Below, piece after piece: positions 61,311 through 64,000 of a stretch of DNA of 64,000 nt; position 1 is the stretch's first letter; each line of letters begins with the position of its first letter. The translations under genes and the position numbers were made by a program. Source of the stretch: DATMRF01 sp035566435 (lineage in GTDB: Bacteria > Verrucomicrobiota > Verrucomicrobiia > Limisphaerales > UBA8199); the NCBI GenBank assembly GCA_035566435.1, contig DATMRF010000147.1, positions 1-64,000 on the forward strand, read 5' to 3'. Below the pieces are notes generated by a model. That model was not told the origin of the DNA and made no database searches. It worked only from the letters and a program-made list of their open reading frames with translations.

Positions 61311-62603
61311 ATGGACAACTCGCTCCCGCCACAACGCACTTCCGCGGAACCCAGCCAAGCGATGGACATCAGAATCTTCGGAATTGGCAACGCCGGCATC
61401 TCCGTCTCCGAGCGGCTGCTCAGCGTGGGCCTTCCCGCCGCGGCCATGGTCGCGGTAGATACTCAGGCTCTGGCTTGCTCGTTCGCCGCGGAGTTGGTCC
61501 AGATCGAAGGCCAGCGCTTGCGGGGCCACGGTTCGGGCGCTGAATCGGAACACGGCCTGGTGCTGGCCGAAGCAAGCAGCGCCAGGTTGAAGGCTCTGTG
61601 TGAGGGGGTAAAGGTCGTGTTCATCGTCGCTGGCCTGGGCGGCGGGGTCGGCACCGGCATTAGCCCCGTCCTGGCGCGGGTGGCGCGGGAGGCGGGCGCC
61701 CTGGTGTTGGCGTTCGCCATGACACCATTCGAGTGCGAGGGCAGCCGCCGCCAAGTCGTCGCCCTCGAAGGCCTCGAGGAGCTTCGAGAAGCGGCCGACG
61801 GCGTCATTTGCCTGCCCAACCAGAAAGTCACGAAGACCATGGACGACCGCACCAGTGTCCTCGATGCCTTCAAGATCGCCGGTGAACTCTTGGCAGACGC
61901 CGTGCTCGGCATCTGGCGGTTGCTGAGTCACAAAGGCCTCATCGAGATTCACTTTGTCGATTTGTGCGAACTGCTGCGCGGGCGCCACGCCGATTGCGCC
62001 TTCGCGGTGGCTCAGGCCGCGGGCGCCACTCGCTCCCGCGACGTGTTGGACAAGCTGCTGGCCCATCCCATGCTCGACGGGGGAGAGATCCTGGGCGACT
62101 CGGACGCGGTGCTCGTCAGCCTGCTGGGCGGGCCGGACCTTACGATGGTTGAGGTAAACCGTGTCATGGAGGAAATCGGCAGCAAATGCGCGCGCGCGCA
62201 GGTGATTATGGGCGCGGCGATCGATCCGGCTTTCGCGGACCATCTCGCCGTCACTCTGATTGCGGCTCGCAAGTCGGCGGACTTGCCCGTGCGCGAAACC
62301 ATGCGGCGCGGCGCGGCCGAGGGGCTCGACACGCAGTTGGTGGACCGCTGCTCGACGGCCCGGCCCGGCAGCCGTTTTGTCCCGCCGCCACCGGCACTGC
62401 CGCCGGAAAAGATGCGGCAGATGTTCGCTGAGCAGGGTGCAGGAGCGTCGCGCCCCCGCAAGGCGCGTCCCAAAATGCGCCAGGGACAATTGCCCCTCGA
62501 AATCGTTTCCAAAGGCCGCTTCGACAAGAGCGAGCCCACCATCCACAAAGGCGAAGACCTCGACGTACCGACCTACATCCGGCGGGGTGTCTCACTTAAT
62601 TGA
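61311..62603 (+). CDS. ftsZ: Highly divergent FtsZ
   Basis: 430 aa from the ATG at 61311 (ATG 61362, MDIRIFGIGNAG, is possible). Tubulin/FtsZ fold: IFGIGNAGISVSERLL replaces the usual GVGGGGGNAV loop. FIVAGLGGGVGTGISPVLA is the G box with Val instead of Thr in GGGTGTG. TPFECEGSRR and CLPNQKV are conserved. The T7 catalytic loop, normally N.DFAD, reads GLIEIHFVDLCELL, so Asn and the first Asp are replaced by Glu and His and only the last Asp remains. A linker leads to DLDVPTYIRRGVSLN, close to the FtsZ C-terminal peptide that binds FtsA. Reduced or altered GTPase activity is predicted. Confidence 0.88.
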   Translation: MDNSLPPQRTSAEPSQAMDIRIFGIGNAGISVSERLLSVGLPAAAMVAVDTQALACSFAAELVQIEGQRLRGHGSGAESEHGLVLAEASSARLKALCEGVKVVFIVAGLGGGVGTGISPVLARVAREAGALVLAFAMTPFECEGSRRQVVALEGLEELREAADGVICLPNQKVTKTMDDRTSVLDAFKIAGELLADAVLGIWRLLSHKGLIEIHFVDLCELLRGRHADCAFAVAQAAGATRSRDVLDKLLAHPMLDGGEILGDSDAVLVSLLGGPDLTMVEVNRVMEEIGSKCARAQVIMGAAIDPAFADHLAVTLIAARKSADLPVRETMRRGAAEGLDTQLVDRCSTARPGSRFVPPPPALPPEKMRQMFAEQGAGASRPRKARPKMRQGQLPLEIVSKGRFDKSEPTIHKGEDLDVPTYIRRGVSLN

Positions 62604-62765
62604 GAGCCTGGCCCTGACTCAGATCAAAGACGCCATTGGCTGGGCATCGGATCTCTAAGGCATCGTTCTCAATCGCCCGCCGATCGCCCTCACTATAGTC
62701 CTTGTCCACGGCCTGATTCTCCTTTCGGCTCGACCTCAGCCCTTTCCTTGCCTCATGCTGAGGGC

Positions 62766-64000
62766 ATGGCGGCAGCGCCGATGATCCCAATCGTGGTGGT
62801 TTTGGTCTTTGCCGGGGCCAGCTTCTTTTTCTCGCTCGCGGAAACCTCGCTCTTTTCCCTGAGCAAATGGCAAGTGCGGCGGCTCGCGGAACCTCCGTCG
62901 CGCGCGGGTGCCATCGTCGCCCGGCTCCTGGCCCAGCCGCAGGACCTGTTGGCGACGATGGTGCTGGGCAACACCATTACCGCGGCCGCCATGCTGGCGG
63001 TCGCGCTGCTGATGGCTCTGAACGGCCGCTGGCCTTTGGTCGGGACCGTCATCGGGTTGTGGCTGCTCCTTCTGGTGGGTTGCGAGGTGTTGCCCAAGAC
63101 CCTCGCCGTGCGCAAGCCCGAGCAATGGGCCTTGCGCGTCGCCCGGCCGCTCTCTTTCCTGCTCGCTATCAGCCTTCCCCTGTGCCGCGTCGCCCAGCAA
63201 ATGAACGCCGTCATTCTGCGTCGGCTCATCCCGCGCAATGTTCCGTCCCAAAGCGCGTTGACCGATGCCGATTACCACGAGTTGCTGGAAATGGCCTTTC
63301 AGCAGGGTGCGCTGGCGCAATCGGAAAAAGAAATCATCCTCCAAATCATCAACCTGGACCGCCGCACCGCCAAGGAGGTGATGAAACCGCGCTCGCAAAT
63401 GGCGGCGATTTCCGACGATTTGTCGCTCGAAGAAATGCTAATTGCTGCGCGCAAGCACAAACACCGCCGGCTTCCGATTTATGATGAAACTCCCGACACC
63501 ATTGTCGGCATCCTGAACACTCGCGCTTTGCTGCTCGACCTCCAGATCGATTTGGCCGATGCGATCGAGTTTCCTTCCTTTGTGCCCGAGTCGATGAATC
63601 TCCAGCAACTGTTAAAGAGTCTGCGGCGGCAGCAGCGCGGCTTGGCCATCGTGCTCGATGAGTTCGGCAGCACCGCGGGCATAGTCACCATGGAGGACAT
63701 CCTGGAAGAAATGATCGGCAAGATTCGCAGCGAAGACGAGCCGCAAGGTCTGGTCCTGGAAAAACTCGGCCCGGGCCGCTGGCGCCTGAGCGGCGGGCTG
63801 CGGCTCGACGACTTTCGGCGCGAATACCCACCGCTCGGGGACGTCCCGGATGTGGAAACCATGGGCGGCTTGCTGATGAGCTTGCTCGAAGTGGTCCCGA
63901 ACCCTGGTGACACGGCGACTTTTCGCGGTCTTAAGCTTACAGCGAAAACGACCGACGAACGGCGCGTCCGTGAGCTGCTGGTCGAGTCCGTGGCACGCGA
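62766..64000 (+). CDS. CNNM/CorC-type membrane protein with CBS domains (runs off the window)
   Basis: At least 411 codons, incomplete at the 3' edge. An N-terminal DUF21/CNNM membrane domain has helices PIVVVLVFAGASFFFSLAE, LLATMVLGNTITAAAMLAVALLM and VIGLWLLLLVGCEVLPKTLAV. A CBS pair follows (VMKPRSQMAAISDDLSLEEM, HRRLPIYDETPDTIVGILNTRALL). The second CBS region reads GLAIVLDEFGSTAGIVTMEDILEEMIG, and the CorC/HlyC transporter-associated domain begins GRWRLSGGLRLDDF. Members are divalent-cation (Mg or Co) efflux/transport proteins; the hemolysin label is historical. The start is ATG 62766. Confidence 0.88.
   Translation, partial: MAAAPMIPIVVVLVFAGASFFFSLAETSLFSLSKWQVRRLAEPPSRAGAIVARLLAQPQDLLATMVLGNTITAAAMLAVALLMALNGRWPLVGTVIGLWLLLLVGCEVLPKTLAVRKPEQWALRVARPLSFLLAISLPLCRVAQQMNAVILRRLIPRNVPSQSALTDADYHELLEMAFQQGALAQSEKEIILQIINLDRRTAKEVMKPRSQMAAISDDLSLEEMLIAARKHKHRRLPIYDETPDTIVGILNTRALLLDLQIDLADAIEFPSFVPESMNLQQLLKSLRRQQRGLAIVLDEFGSTAGIVTMEDILEEMIGKIRSEDEPQGLVLEKLGPGRWRLSGGLRLDDFRREYPPLGDVPDVETMGGLLMSLLEVVPNPGDTATFRGLKLTAKTTDERRVRELLVESVAR

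Overview
The window is a high-GC bacterial chromosome segment that I read as Verrucomicrobiota, probably a Limisphaerales/Pedosphaera-like soil or freshwater lineage. This is inference from gene order and protein style, since no rRNA is present. The supporting signs are a division/cell-wall (dcw) cluster with a LysM protein between murD and ftsW, a very divergent FtsZ, many large secreted Asn/Thr-rich proteins, a Tat-exported Gfo/Idh/MocA oxidoreductase beside glycoside hydrolases, and modular palindromic repeats.

Layout. 0-5 kb: squalene synthase-like enzyme, a truncated VOC (glyoxalase-fold) remnant, cupin, GT2 glycosyltransferase, a second VOC protein, a secreted protein. 5-12 kb: housekeeping genes (prfC, a membrane coiled-coil protein, a small lipoprotein, rny, 5-formyl-THF cyclo-ligase, rarA). 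12-23 kb: a single-domain response regulator, a sensor kinase with a periplasmic beta-propeller, a NarL-type regulator, two secreted carbohydrate-type proteins, a Tat-exported oxidoreductase and a CvpA protein. An 18-bp dyad (GTCATCAAAA-N3-AyGAC) occurs upstream of the NarL-type regulator and of both secreted proteins. I propose it as the regulator's operator, making this a small sensor/regulator/polysaccharide-use regulon.

23.5-25.9 kb: an AT-richer accessory patch of small unknown genes. It ends at the isolated 3' half of a class-II (Leu-type) tRNA, abutting an IS1-type transposase remnant and a hairpin. 25.9-33.9 kb: a secreted clan-A-type glycoside hydrolase translationally coupled to an ABC ATPase/FtsX-type permease/HlyD-type adaptor set, then an S9-type hydrolase whose 5' end contains a palindromic repeat element. 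33.9-42.8 kb: an accessory stretch with a 1652-residue secreted propeller/Ig/LamG protein, gene fragments, small unknown genes and a frameshifted DUF3631 ATPase remnant.

42.9-62.6 kb: a reductase and queA, then the dcw cluster on the + strand: MraZ boxes, mraZ, unknown gene, rsmH, ftsL-like, 59-aa internally duplicated ORF, ftsI, 71-aa ORF, murF, mraY, murD, hairpin, LysM gene, ftsW, murG, murB, ddl, ftsQ, ftsA, ftsZ. murE and murC are absent from their usual places. FtsZ has lost two of the three conserved T7-loop residues. 62.8 kb to the end: a CNNM/CBS membrane protein running off the window.
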